Shown here one piece after another: positions 8,182-17,067 of a stretch of 64,000 nucleotides of DNA. The DNA is from Bacteroidota bacterium (GTDB lineage: Bacteria; Bacteroidota; Bacteroidia; Bacteroidales; TTA-H9). Within the stretch, counting starts at the first letter, position 1, and the number at the start of each line of letters is the position of its first letter. Location: the NCBI GenBank assembly GCA_003250395.1, contig QKGM01000012.1, positions 62,001 through 126,000 of the forward strand. The letters run 5' to 3'. The translations under genes and the position numbers were made by a program. The notes beneath the pieces were generated by a model. It was not told where the DNA came from and did not search any database. It saw nothing but the letters and a program-made list of their open reading frames with translations.

Positions 8182-10809
8182 TCAATCTACGCCTACTGAG
8201 ATTTCATTACCCAACGAAATTCCTACCCTAATTCCGAAGGCTTTGTATGAATCTTCCTCCCAGGCCGTGAAGGCTTCAACCTTAATCAAATGTAATATGT
8301 TTTCGATGCCATACCCTATTTCAAAATAATTGGGAGAGTGTTCTGTACGAAGATAGTTAATACTGAGGCTTTCGCGTACCCCTGCAATATTCAGCCAGAA
8401 AATCCGCGACAACAGGAAGCGATTCATCCTTACGGTAGTCAGGGTACTTACCCAGGGCCCCCTGGTGCTGAAGCGATAATAATCCAATAACTGGTAGCTA
8501 TCCACAGAGCCCTTCAGGGTTATGGCAGTCAGATTACCATTAAAATGCTTGAAATCGGGGAATAAAAGCTCATGATTATAAAAGGTGGTTCCGACGGATA
8601 GCTTCATTTCGAATTCTCCCCGGGGGCCATGACTCAGGTGATGAATCCCTGCCACAATACGATGATAATCAACATCGGTTCCTGTCAGATCACCCAAAGC
8701 ACCCGTATAATTGAATGTAATTACAGGATAAGATTTCTTTAGAGGCGAAAGTTTGCCATTGTTACGCATAAACCTGAGGCCGGGATTATAACTGATACCA
8801 GTGTTGATTAAAAAGGCTTCGTGCTGTCTAAATCTGGTATCTGGTAATTCAATTGAAACAGGTGCATTAGGCGTATAATTTCGCCCCTTGCGTGATACCC
8901 ATGTATAATCTGTAGTATTCTCAAGTGGAGAACGACGTGACCACTCTACTCCCCCAAATAGTTTCACTGTAGGTGTCAATTGCACAGTCCCATTGATGCC
9001 ACCAAAAGATTTCTCATAAATCTTCAGATAATTATCCATCCACAGAAGGGAATAAAACGTGTTAATAAACGGATGAACCGGTTCATCCTGATTATACTGC
9101 TCTATATAATTTCCTCCAGTCAGGCTTAACTCATTGCGTCGCCAAGAATTCCTCTGATAACGCCAGGCTATCTCTCCCCTGCCATAAAATGCCCGACTGA
9201 CAAAACCATACCTGAAATCACCCTTTACCCTGAACCGGTCTCTGCCATATCGGGTAAGTTCGACAGGAATCGTGAAGTTAAGCCCTTCAACAGTATTAAA
9301 ATTAAGTTGCTCGAATGGGGAGCCATTGCGAATCCACCAGTATTTGCTAATCTTATGGCTATTTCCAAACAAGAGGGCATCGGCAGCTTTACCAAACTTT
9401 CCACCAACACTTGCGGTATCACTTCTTTTCATCGCTTCAACGCTGTCTATCTTCTTTCCCAATCCTGGGCGTTTTTCAAGACTGGTTAAAGGGATTGGGC
9501 GCAATGAATCCCAGAAGGCTCCATCGCGTTTAAAAGCCATTGTATCTATGCTTTGGGTGTAGTCCATTATAACCTTAGGTTCCTTCTCTTTCTTTTTTGA
9601 ATCGCGCTCCATCTTTTTCATCACTTTTTTAAACTCCTTAAGTGTGAACTTCTGGGGCTGTTGGGTTATCGCGTTCGTTGTATCTGAATGTTTTTGTTTT
9701 AAATGCTCTTTCTCTTCGGCAACTGCCAGTGCATAATCTCTCTCTGTCTTTTCGTCGATAAGGACAAGTTTGTCGTATGACAGTGTGTCATTGAGGACTA
9801 CCTTATAGTCACTGAGTGAAGCCAGGTACTGAAATTTCATTTCTACACCAAAAAGGCTACCACTCATATCGTAACGATGACTTATTGGAAACCAAACTTT
9901 TTGACTGACAGGTGCAAACATCTGATTGATGTTTATCTCGAATCCCTGAGACCACGTTTTAAGTGTAAAACTGTAAACCGACCAGTTTCCTTCAACTATA
10001 TATATATCCCCTTCGAATACATTAGCGCCCCTACTTCGCGGAATAACCCTGACCTGGTTAATCTCATTCTGCCCGTCCAGGAAGCTGTTGACCAACTTAA
10101 ACCTGTAAAATCCGAATGCTGAAGGACTGAGTGGTGAAACCACCCCTGCGAACATCGGTTCATAAATATTGGCATTCACAAACTGATTAATCTCAACGCG
10201 TCCGGTGTCCTGATTGTTTGATCTTGCTGAAAGCACCTCCTGCCTGTATGTATTGGGGTACTCGTATGAATTGCGGCTAATAGTCTCTGATAAAAAATAC
10301 TCCGTTGTATCGAGAGGCTGCTGGGCCGCCAAAGTACGTACTATTTTAGGGATCTTAATCTCACCATAACCCTTGATATAAATTGTGGCTTCATAACCTT
10401 TTATCAACATTTTATAATATCCGGCTGAGGCGATAGCTTTCCGCATAATGGCATACGCCGGATCTTCGGTTGAGGAAGTAATCGTTACAACAGGTAATTG
10501 AACAGTCTGTGGTATCAGTTTGACAGTAATGTTTTCATATCCTGATCCGATGGTGATAATCCGTTTTTCAGTTGTAAGCCCAAGGAATTGAAAATTAACA
10601 TGATATTTACCGGCTGATAACGGAAAATCAAACATTCCCTGCTCGTTGGTTACTGTCCCTGATTTTTTCTCTACCACATAGACTGTTGCATATGGTAGAG
10701 GATCACCCTGGCCGGAGATGATGGTTCCACGTATACCAGTCTGGCCTTTTACAGCACCCATGAATAAACAACTTACAAGGAGCAGGAATAGCAAGCCATT
10801 TTTTATCAT
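8182..10809 (-). CDS. DUF5686 outer-membrane protein with carboxypeptidase-regulatory-like domain
   Basis: An 875-residue secreted protein. It has a signal peptide (MIKNGLLFLLLVSCLFMGAVKG), then a CarboxypepD_reg-like beta-sandwich (about 24-105, GTIISGQGDPLPYATVYV). A long central region contains a lysine/glutamate-rich linker, and the C-terminal part alternates in the manner of a beta-barrel and ends in EISVGVD. This is the DUF5686 arrangement common in Bacteroidota outer membranes. It resembles TonB-dependent receptors but lacks a plug domain. Function is unknown; an envelope role is inferred. The start at 10809 is preferred over the ORF-track start because the promoter at 10832-10861 lies between the two. 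Confidence 0.8.
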   Translation of the reverse strand: MIKNGLLFLLLVSCLFMGAVKGQTGIRGTIISGQGDPLPYATVYVVEKKSGTVTNEQGMFDFPLSAGKYHVNFQFLGLTTEKRIITIGSGYENITVKLIPQTVQLPVVTITSSTEDPAYAIMRKAIASAGYYKMLIKGYEATIYIKGYGEIKIPKIVRTLAAQQPLDTTEYFLSETISRNSYEYPNTYRQEVLSARSNNQDTGRVEINQFVNANIYEPMFAGVVSPLSPSAFGFYRFKLVNSFLDGQNEINQVRVIPRSRGANVFEGDIYIVEGNWSVYSFTLKTWSQGFEININQMFAPVSQKVWFPISHRYDMSGSLFGVEMKFQYLASLSDYKVVLNDTLSYDKLVLIDEKTERDYALAVAEEKEHLKQKHSDTTNAITQQPQKFTLKEFKKVMKKMERDSKKKEKEPKVIMDYTQSIDTMAFKRDGAFWDSLRPIPLTSLEKRPGLGKKIDSVEAMKRSDTASVGGKFGKAADALLFGNSHKISKYWWIRNGSPFEQLNFNTVEGLNFTIPVELTRYGRDRFRVKGDFRYGFVSRAFYGRGEIAWRYQRNSWRRNELSLTGGNYIEQYNQDEPVHPFINTFYSLLWMDNYLKIYEKSFGGINGTVQLTPTVKLFGGVEWSRRSPLENTTDYTWVSRKGRNYTPNAPVSIELPDTRFRQHEAFLINTGISYNPGLRFMRNNGKLSPLKKSYPVITFNYTGALGDLTGTDVDYHRIVAGIHHLSHGPRGEFEMKLSVGTTFYNHELLFPDFKHFNGNLTAITLKGSVDSYQLLDYYRFSTRGPWVSTLTTVRMNRFLLSRIFWLNIAGVRESLSINYLRTEHSPNYFEIGYGIENILHLIKVEAFTAWEEDSYKAFGIRVGISLGNEISVGVD

Positions 10810-10831
10810 ATTTCCGGAGAATTGGTTTTTG

Positions 10832-10861
10832 CAAAGATAAACACTGTCAGGTGGACGCAAA
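10832..10861 (-). promoter_or_regulatory. Bacteroidota-type promoter for the DUF5686 gene
   Basis: On the minus strand TTTG (10861-10858), an 18-base spacer, then TATCTTTG (10839-10832) closely follow the TTTG/TAnnTTTG consensus. Transcription would begin about 17 bases before the ATG at 10809, which supports the trimmed start. Confidence 0.65.
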
Positions 10862-11170
10862 GAAAGCGAATAGGTTACTTTTAGCCTCTGATTCCAATGG
10901 CACATCTACTTCTTAATTTGGGTTCTCGTGTAAAATAGCAGGATTGTATGATTATTTCCTGCATATCATATCATAATAACCAACTATTTTTGCTTCATAT
11001 TGCTTTTTCCGGACATATGTTCGTACCCGTACACACGATGTGCATTTTCCAACACTATTTTTAGGAAATTTCAGATGGATAAATTTATCTAATATACAAA
11101 CAATTAGCATATTGGAAAATTTGGCTCGATTTTATAGGAAAGGGCAGCAAACTCTTTAAACAAGTCGTCT
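10862..11170. other. Divergent intergenic region
   Basis: About 300 AT-rich bases between the divergent DUF5686 and M13 peptidase genes. It must hold the promoter for the peptidase, but I see no clear TAnnTTTG there, and no other element. Confidence 0.4.
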
Positions 11171-13198
11171 ATGCGTAAAATTATTCCCATCTCCCTGGCT
11201 GTGCTTCTCATGGCTGGTTGCAATCAGAAAACCGACCAACATGCCTTGGTGAAAGCCATCGATACAGCCAACATGGATCTCAGTGTGAATCCCGGTGACG
11301 ATTTTTACCGGTATGTCAACGGAAATTGGCTGAAGAAGAATCCTGTGCCAGACCAATATGCTGATTATGGTGCTTTTACAGAACTTGCCGAACGCAACCG
11401 GGAAATGCTTAAAACATTAGTACTGGAAGCCGCCGAAGGAAAATCGGAAGTAGGAACCGAAGCTCAAAAGATTGGTGATTTTTATGCATCTGGAATGGAT
11501 TCTGTTGCCCGTGATAAAGCTGGGATTACGCCTTTAAAAGCTGACCTTGAAAAAGTAGCTACCCTAACAACCCCCGAACGCTTTGCCCGCTTTACTGCCG
11601 AACTCAATGCCCGTGGAGTTTACACCACTTTTATTCCATTCGCCATGGCCGATGTAAAGAACAGCGGACAGGTGATTCTGAACCTTTATCAGGGAGGGCT
11701 AGGCCTTCCAGAAGTTGAATATTATACAGTTGACGACCCTCAGATGAAAGAGATCAGAGCCGAATATGTGAATTATGTTGCTAAGATGCTCACATTTGCA
11801 GGGGATGATATTGCCGAAGCAACCAAAGAAGCCGAAGCTATTCTTGATCTGGAGACCCAATTTGCCAAGATATCCAAGACGCTTTTGGAACGCCGGGATC
11901 CTGAAGCCAATTATAATAAAATGGCTGTTGCCGACCTGAAGGTTCTGGCTCCCAACTTTGACTGGGATACCTATTTTGATGCCATCGGATTGAAAGATCT
12001 TGCGGAGGTAAATATCCACCAGCCGAAATTCGTTGAGGGAATCAGCAGACTTCTGAAAGACGTACCAGTTGCCACCTGGCACTCTTTCCTTCGTTACAAC
12101 ATCATTCAATCCAATAGTGCCTTTCTGAACGATACCCTTTATGCCGTAACGCATAACTTCTATAACGTGTTTCTTTCAGGACAGAAAGAAATGCAACCCC
12201 GTTGGAAAAGGGTTTTAAGTACAACCAGTGGTTCACTTGGAGAGGCAATCGGGAAAGTGTATGTAGCCCGTTACTTTCCGCCTGAAGCTAAACAGCGTAT
12301 TACCGAACTGGTCGGAAATCTTAAAAAATCATTGGCAGAAAGAATTTCAGGTTTGGCATGGATGGGTGATTCCACCAAGCAGAAAGCCCTTGAAAAACTG
12401 ACTGCCATGCAGGTAAAGGTTGGCTATCCGGATAAATGGATTGATTATTCATCTCTCGAAATCAAAAGGGACTCCTACATCAACAATATCTGGAATGCTA
12501 ATGCTTTTGAGTTCAACCGCGAAATGGCCAAGGTAGGTAAACCTATCGATAAGGCTGAATGGGTTATGACTCCTCAGACTGTTAATGCTGGTTATGTACC
12601 ATCGAAAAACGAGATAGTCTTCCCCGCAGCAATTCTACAACCTCCTTTTTTCTATCAGGATGGTGACGATGCTGTTAATTATGGAGCCATTGGGGTTGTT
12701 ATAGGGCATGAGATGACCCACGGATTCGATGATCAGGGTCGTAAATACGATCTGAAGGGAAATTTGACGGATTGGTGGAAGCCTTCTGATGCAGGACAGT
12801 TTATCGATCGTACCAGCGTTTTGGTAGAGCAGTGGGATAATTATGTGATGCTTGATTCGCTTCATCTGAATGGTAAAGTAACCCTTGGTGAAAACATTGC
12901 TGACAACGGAGGGTTGACGGTATCAATGAATGCCTTTAAAAAAGTATTGACCGGTGCAGAGGAGAAAATCGACGGATTTACTCCTGTCCAGCGTTTCTTC
13001 TTGTCATATGCTACGATATGGCGTGAAAATGTACGCGATAAGAAGCTTGCACGTGATATTAAAGAAGATGTTCATGCCCCGGGCGAATCGCGCGTAAATC
13101 GTGCTGTCTTCAACATTCCTGAATTTTATGAAGCTTTTCCGGTAAAAGCTGAAGACCATCTTTTCATTCCTCAGGAGAACCGGGCTTCTATCTGGTAA
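11171..13198 (+). CDS. M13 family zinc metallopeptidase, lipoprotein
   Basis: A 675-residue neprilysin/PepO-like endopeptidase. The N-terminus is a lipoprotein signal with Cys17 in LLMAGC, so it is probably anchored in the outer membrane. The catalytic domain shows HEMTH (zinc ligands His513 and His517, catalytic Glu514), ENIADNGG (third ligand Glu574, Asp578), NEIVFPAAILQPPFF and the C-terminal SRVNRAVFN substrate-binding motif. The large N-terminal M13_N domain is complete. It should cleave oligopeptides at the cell surface or in the periplasm. A prolyl oligopeptidase follows 72 bases downstream on the same strand, suggesting shared peptide catabolism, although a terminator-like hairpin separates them. 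Confidence 0.93.
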   Translation: MRKIIPISLAVLLMAGCNQKTDQHALVKAIDTANMDLSVNPGDDFYRYVNGNWLKKNPVPDQYADYGAFTELAERNREMLKTLVLEAAEGKSEVGTEAQKIGDFYASGMDSVARDKAGITPLKADLEKVATLTTPERFARFTAELNARGVYTTFIPFAMADVKNSGQVILNLYQGGLGLPEVEYYTVDDPQMKEIRAEYVNYVAKMLTFAGDDIAEATKEAEAILDLETQFAKISKTLLERRDPEANYNKMAVADLKVLAPNFDWDTYFDAIGLKDLAEVNIHQPKFVEGISRLLKDVPVATWHSFLRYNIIQSNSAFLNDTLYAVTHNFYNVFLSGQKEMQPRWKRVLSTTSGSLGEAIGKVYVARYFPPEAKQRITELVGNLKKSLAERISGLAWMGDSTKQKALEKLTAMQVKVGYPDKWIDYSSLEIKRDSYINNIWNANAFEFNREMAKVGKPIDKAEWVMTPQTVNAGYVPSKNEIVFPAAILQPPFFYQDGDDAVNYGAIGVVIGHEMTHGFDDQGRKYDLKGNLTDWWKPSDAGQFIDRTSVLVEQWDNYVMLDSLHLNGKVTLGENIADNGGLTVSMNAFKKVLTGAEEKIDGFTPVQRFFLSYATIWRENVRDKKLARDIKEDVHAPGESRVNRAVFNIPEFYEAFPVKAEDHLFIPQENRASIW

Positions 13199-13209
13199 TC
13201 AAAGTTACA

Positions 13210-13255
13210 GCGGAGCAGGCTACCTTTTGATTCCGGAGGTAGCGCCGCTTTTTTT
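13210..13255 (+). terminator. Terminator or attenuator between the two peptidase genes
   Basis: GCGG plus GCTACC pair with GGTAGC plus CCGC across a 13-base loop (with internal bulges), followed by seven T. It ends 15 bases before the next ATG, leaving no room for a separate promoter after it. Confidence 0.65.
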
Positions 13256-13270
13256 ATAAAAACCTAACCC

Positions 13271-15358
13271 ATGAAAACAACCAATTATAGTATTTGGGTA
13301 ACCTTTGTACTCTCAATGTTGTTTAGTATATCAATGAAAGCACAAAGTACATTTAACCCTCCGGCTACTCAGGCCAGACCAGTTACCGACACCCTGTTTA
13401 ATCAGAAATTTACCGATAATTACCGTTGGCTTGAAAACGGTAAAGAGCAGGAAGTCATTGATTGGACAAAAGCCCAGCATGACGCCACAGTTTCATTTGT
13501 TAATGCCAGTTGTCCGGCTGTAAAAGGACTTCGGGAAGAGATTACTGCTGTAATCGATCGCGATTATACAGGTCCTGATTTCATGCAGGGTAATCGTCAG
13601 TTTTTCAACCGAAAGAAAAAGGGAGAAGCTCAGAGCAAGCTGTATACCCGTCTCAACGGAAAAGAGATACTGATTTTCGATCCTGTTGCCATTGATCCTT
13701 CCGGAAAATCTGCAATAGGGGGGAGCAGCTTTACAGAAGATGCTTCGATGGTAGCTATTGGCCTTCAGAAAGCAGGTGCTGAAATCCTCACCTTTTATAT
13801 CGTAGATACTAAAACAGGAAAGCAATTATATAAACCCATTGAAGGGATTTATGGTTTCAACTTTGCCAAGGATGGAAAACATGCTTATGTTACTATCAGA
13901 ACCAAGGAAATGGTTGACAAGCAGGAACCACCAAGAACCTACTGGTATACACTTGGAAAAGATATTAAGGATGCCCGGTTTCTGTTTGCCCCTGCCGATT
14001 CAAAAGACGTGGCGGGGATATGGGATTCCCGCTTCAGTGATTTGACCTTTAAGTCTGAGGGCGACTTCTACAGTACTACTCTAAGTTACCGTAAAGTGGG
14101 AACATTTGATGAGATGAAGGTGATTTATTCCAGTAAGGAATATCAGGCGAGCCCTGAAGCAATTGGTGATAAAATCTATTTTCTGACCAATGATGGTGCT
14201 CCTAACCAGAAAATTATGGTAACCGATAAAGCCACTCCTGAGTTCGTCAATTGGAAAACTCTTGTTCCGGAACAGGAGACGGTAATTGAGGATTACGCTG
14301 TGACCAATGACAACCTTATTGTCATGGACAAGAAAGATATCCAGAGCAGGCTTGGACTCTACGATCTCAATGGCAGATTTCTGCGCTTTCTTGATTTGCC
14401 TGAAGTCGCCAATGTTTCATATGTCAACTTTCACCGTGAAACCAATACAGTGTATTTGGGCCTCGAATCATTTACCTTCCCGTTCAGGATCTATAAAGCA
14501 GATCCCAAAACATTCAAATGGGAACTTTACTATGAAATGGAGACCCCAATCGATACCAAGAATATTACCGGTGAAGTGGTTTTCTATAAATCGAAAGATG
14601 GTACACGGGTACCTTTGTTGTTGATGCATCGTAAGGACTTAACTCTCGACGGTAACAATCCGACCCTGCTCACAGGTTATGGCGGATTCAATATTGGCGA
14701 ATCGCCCTCGTTTATCGGAATGGCAGCATCATGGGTAAATAGAGGGGGTGTTTATGCAATTGCAGGCCTCCGGGGAGGAAATGAATACGGAGAGAATTGG
14801 CATAAGAATGGAATGTTGCACAAGAAGCAGAATACTTTCGATGATTTTATTGCTGCTTCAGAGTACCTCATTGAACAGAATTATACCAATCCTCAGAAAC
14901 TTGTCATAAGGGGAGGCAGCAATGGCGGATTGCTTATGGGAGCTGTCATCACCCAGAGGCCGGATTTGTATAAGGCGTGCATCTGTGCGGTACCTCTGCT
15001 CGATATGGTAAGATTTCATAAGTTTCTTATTGCCCGATATTGGATTCCTGAATACGGTGACCCCGATAAGGAGGAGGATTTCAGGTATATATTTAGTTAC
15101 AGCCCTTATCATAACATCAGACTGGGTGTGAATATTCCCACGACAATGATTACAGCCGGAGCAAATGATGTACGTGTTGATCCGTGTCATGCCAAGAAGA
15201 TGGCTGCCGCCCTTCAGAACAATCCCGGCCAGATTGACCCGGTTCTGCTTTATATTGATTATAACAGCGGTCACGGTTCAGGCAAATCAACTCAACACCA
15301 GATAGACGATCAGGAATTTATGTGGAGGTTTATGATGAATCAGGCGGGTATGAAATAA
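13271..15358 (+). CDS. Prolyl oligopeptidase family (S9A) serine peptidase, secreted
   Basis: A 695-residue protein with a signal peptide (cleavage near SMKAQS), an N-terminal beta-propeller and a C-terminal alpha/beta hydrolase. The catalytic triad is visible: Ser550 in GGSNGG, Asp633 in GANDVRVDP and His668 in YNSGHGSGKS. The family cuts short peptides after proline. Length matches secreted bacterial prolyl endopeptidases. It follows the M13 peptidase on the same strand, so the pair may process peptides together in the periplasm. The gene ends in a strong intrinsic terminator. Confidence 0.92.
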   Translation: MKTTNYSIWVTFVLSMLFSISMKAQSTFNPPATQARPVTDTLFNQKFTDNYRWLENGKEQEVIDWTKAQHDATVSFVNASCPAVKGLREEITAVIDRDYTGPDFMQGNRQFFNRKKKGEAQSKLYTRLNGKEILIFDPVAIDPSGKSAIGGSSFTEDASMVAIGLQKAGAEILTFYIVDTKTGKQLYKPIEGIYGFNFAKDGKHAYVTIRTKEMVDKQEPPRTYWYTLGKDIKDARFLFAPADSKDVAGIWDSRFSDLTFKSEGDFYSTTLSYRKVGTFDEMKVIYSSKEYQASPEAIGDKIYFLTNDGAPNQKIMVTDKATPEFVNWKTLVPEQETVIEDYAVTNDNLIVMDKKDIQSRLGLYDLNGRFLRFLDLPEVANVSYVNFHRETNTVYLGLESFTFPFRIYKADPKTFKWELYYEMETPIDTKNITGEVVFYKSKDGTRVPLLLMHRKDLTLDGNNPTLLTGYGGFNIGESPSFIGMAASWVNRGGVYAIAGLRGGNEYGENWHKNGMLHKKQNTFDDFIAASEYLIEQNYTNPQKLVIRGGSNGGLLMGAVITQRPDLYKACICAVPLLDMVRFHKFLIARYWIPEYGDPDKEEDFRYIFSYSPYHNIRLGVNIPTTMITAGANDVRVDPCHAKKMAAALQNNPGQIDPVLLYIDYNSGHGSGKSTQHQIDDQEFMWRFMMNQAGMK

Positions 15359-15389
15359 CCAACAGATATTGTTTCAAAATACCACATCG

Positions 15390-15424
15390 GAGGAGCAGAT
15401 TTAAACCTGCTCCTCTTTTTTTTT
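15390..15424 (+). terminator. Intrinsic terminator of the prolyl oligopeptidase gene
   Basis: A perfect 9-bp stem GAGGAGCAG / CTGCTCCTC with an 8-base loop, followed directly by nine T. Confidence 0.9.
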
Positions 15425-15550
15425 ATTTTTATCTGTGGTGACAAGATTTAAGGCCTGATTGCAAACAATACATAGCTTTAGATCACGGGAAAGGGTTCAT
15501 TATATTGAACATTAGCCTGTGGAAGTGATTCAACTTTTCAGAAATAAATA

Positions 15551-15575
15551 TATTTTTGTTGAATTACATTAGGAG
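15551..15575 (+). promoter_or_regulatory. -7 element and ribosome-binding site of the HGSNAT-like gene
   Basis: TATTTTTG (15551-15558) fits TAnnTTTG, and AGGAG at 15571-15575 sits 7 bases before the ATG at 15583. Together they favour the ATG at 15583 over the track start at 15556, which would overlap the promoter. Confidence 0.5.
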
Positions 15576-15582
15576 AAAGCCC

Positions 15583-16713
15583 ATGGTAAATGAAAGGTTT
15601 TTATCGCTGGATGTATTCCGGGGTCTGACTGTTTGTTTTATGATCATCGTCAATTCTCCCGGCAGTGGTTCATACTCCTTTGCACCGCTTTGCCATACCG
15701 GATGGAATGGGTTTACCCCAGCTGACCTTGTCTTTCCTTCTTTCCTTTTTGTTATTGGCAGCGCGATGAGCTTTTCTCTCAAAAAGTATGTTGCCAAAGG
15801 CCATCCGGCACTCCTTAAAAAGGTTATCCGTCGGACGACCATTATTTTTTTGCTTGGATATTTTATTTACTGGTTCCCATTCTTCAGAATCGATACTGCC
15901 GGGAACTTTATTGCAGCACCCTTCTCGGGAACGAGAGTCCTGGGGGTATTGCAAAGGTTGGCCTTATGTTATGGAGCCGGAGCCTTACTCGTGATATATA
16001 CCCCAAGGCGATTGCTCAGGTGGATAAGTGTTTGCATTCTGTTGTTTTACTGGGTTCTGCTTCTTATGGCCGGAGATGCTCAGGGGCCGCTAAGCCTTGA
16101 AGGAAACGTGGTATTAAAATTTGATCTTTGGATACTGGGGCCTGGCCATTTATGGCATGGGGAGGGAATTCCATTCGATCCGGAAGGTTTGCTAAGTACA
16201 ATTCCTGCCCTTGTTAACCTGCTGATCGGCTACTGGGCAGGTGAATTTATCAGGGAAAGCGGGAAAAATTATGAAACAGTGGCCAGACTTATGTTGACGG
16301 CAATAGTCATGCTGCTTGCCGCGTATTGTTGGCAACCTTTCTTCCCGTTTAATAAGAAGCTCTGGAGTAGTTCGTTTGTATTGCTTACCTCAGGACTGGA
16401 TATAATCATTCTGGCTGTCCTGTTTTATGTATTCGAAATCCGACGTCCCCATAAAACAAATTGGGCCGGATTCTTTACTGTTTTCGGGAAAAACCCTTTG
16501 GTGATATACATCATCTCAGAACTATTGCTAACCATTTTTCAAATGGTCAGGACACCTTCAGGAAAAAATATCTACGATTTCTTAAGCGTAAATGTGTTTC
16601 AGTCCGTAATATCCGGTCCGATCGGGTCTCTGTTATTCGCTATTAGTGTAATGATAATCTGCTGGCTAATTGCCTGGCAGATGGATCGAAGTAAAATATT
16701 CATCAGGGTATGA
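15583..16713 (+). CDS. HGSNAT/NagX-like membrane acyltransferase (DUF5009 type)
   Basis: A 376-residue multi-spanning membrane protein with about ten helices. The N-terminus RFLSLDVFRGLTV and the stretch CHTGWNGFTPADLVFPSFLF match the catalytic region of heparan-alpha-glucosaminide N-acetyltransferase. There a membrane-embedded His takes the acetyl group from acetyl-CoA; His38 here corresponds to that residue. In Bacteroidota such proteins often accompany glycan-use genes and may acetylate amino sugars on the cell surface or during uptake. The PNGase F-like locus begins about 350 bases downstream, so a role in handling glucosamine-containing glycans is possible but inferred. Acceptor unknown. 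Confidence 0.78.
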   Translation: MVNERFLSLDVFRGLTVCFMIIVNSPGSGSYSFAPLCHTGWNGFTPADLVFPSFLFVIGSAMSFSLKKYVAKGHPALLKKVIRRTTIIFLLGYFIYWFPFFRIDTAGNFIAAPFSGTRVLGVLQRLALCYGAGALLVIYTPRRLLRWISVCILLFYWVLLLMAGDAQGPLSLEGNVVLKFDLWILGPGHLWHGEGIPFDPEGLLSTIPALVNLLIGYWAGEFIRESGKNYETVARLMLTAIVMLLAAYCWQPFFPFNKKLWSSSFVLLTSGLDIIILAVLFYVFEIRRPHKTNWAGFFTVFGKNPLVIYIISELLLTIFQMVRTPSGKNIYDFLSVNVFQSVISGPIGSLLFAISVMIICWLIAWQMDRSKIFIRV

Positions 16714-17067
16714 TCCCTTTTAATATGCCTTATCTGTCCTTTAAAGATGATGTTTTTCCACTTTCCGGCTCGCGGGAATCCATCAGGAGAGACAGTAATA
16801 ACGGATTTTGTGTAACCATTAAGCATTATATTACCTGTTAAGTGTATTACGAAGGCAATAAATGCATTGCGGGAATCATCTGTGAATTTATTTTTTATAT
16901 ATTGCAAAACCATTCTGCTGGCCCAGAACCTTTCACTGTAATTTGATTGTGAGTATTTTAATTAAAAACTAAAACGTTTAAGTGTATATCTAACGATACT
17001 AAACTTTCAACCAGAGTCAGATGGGAACCGGACAGTATGGCTATTTTTTACAGAAATCAAGGGTAGT
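16714..17067. other. Intergenic region upstream of susC
   Basis: About 350 AT-rich bases. It should carry the promoter of the glycan locus, but no clean -33/-7 pair or regulator operator is visible. No gene is supported here. Confidence 0.4.

Noticed and set aside
15556-15582. Upstream ATG for the HGSNAT-like gene
   Set aside because: It overlaps the -7 element, while the internal ATG has an AGGAG at correct distance.
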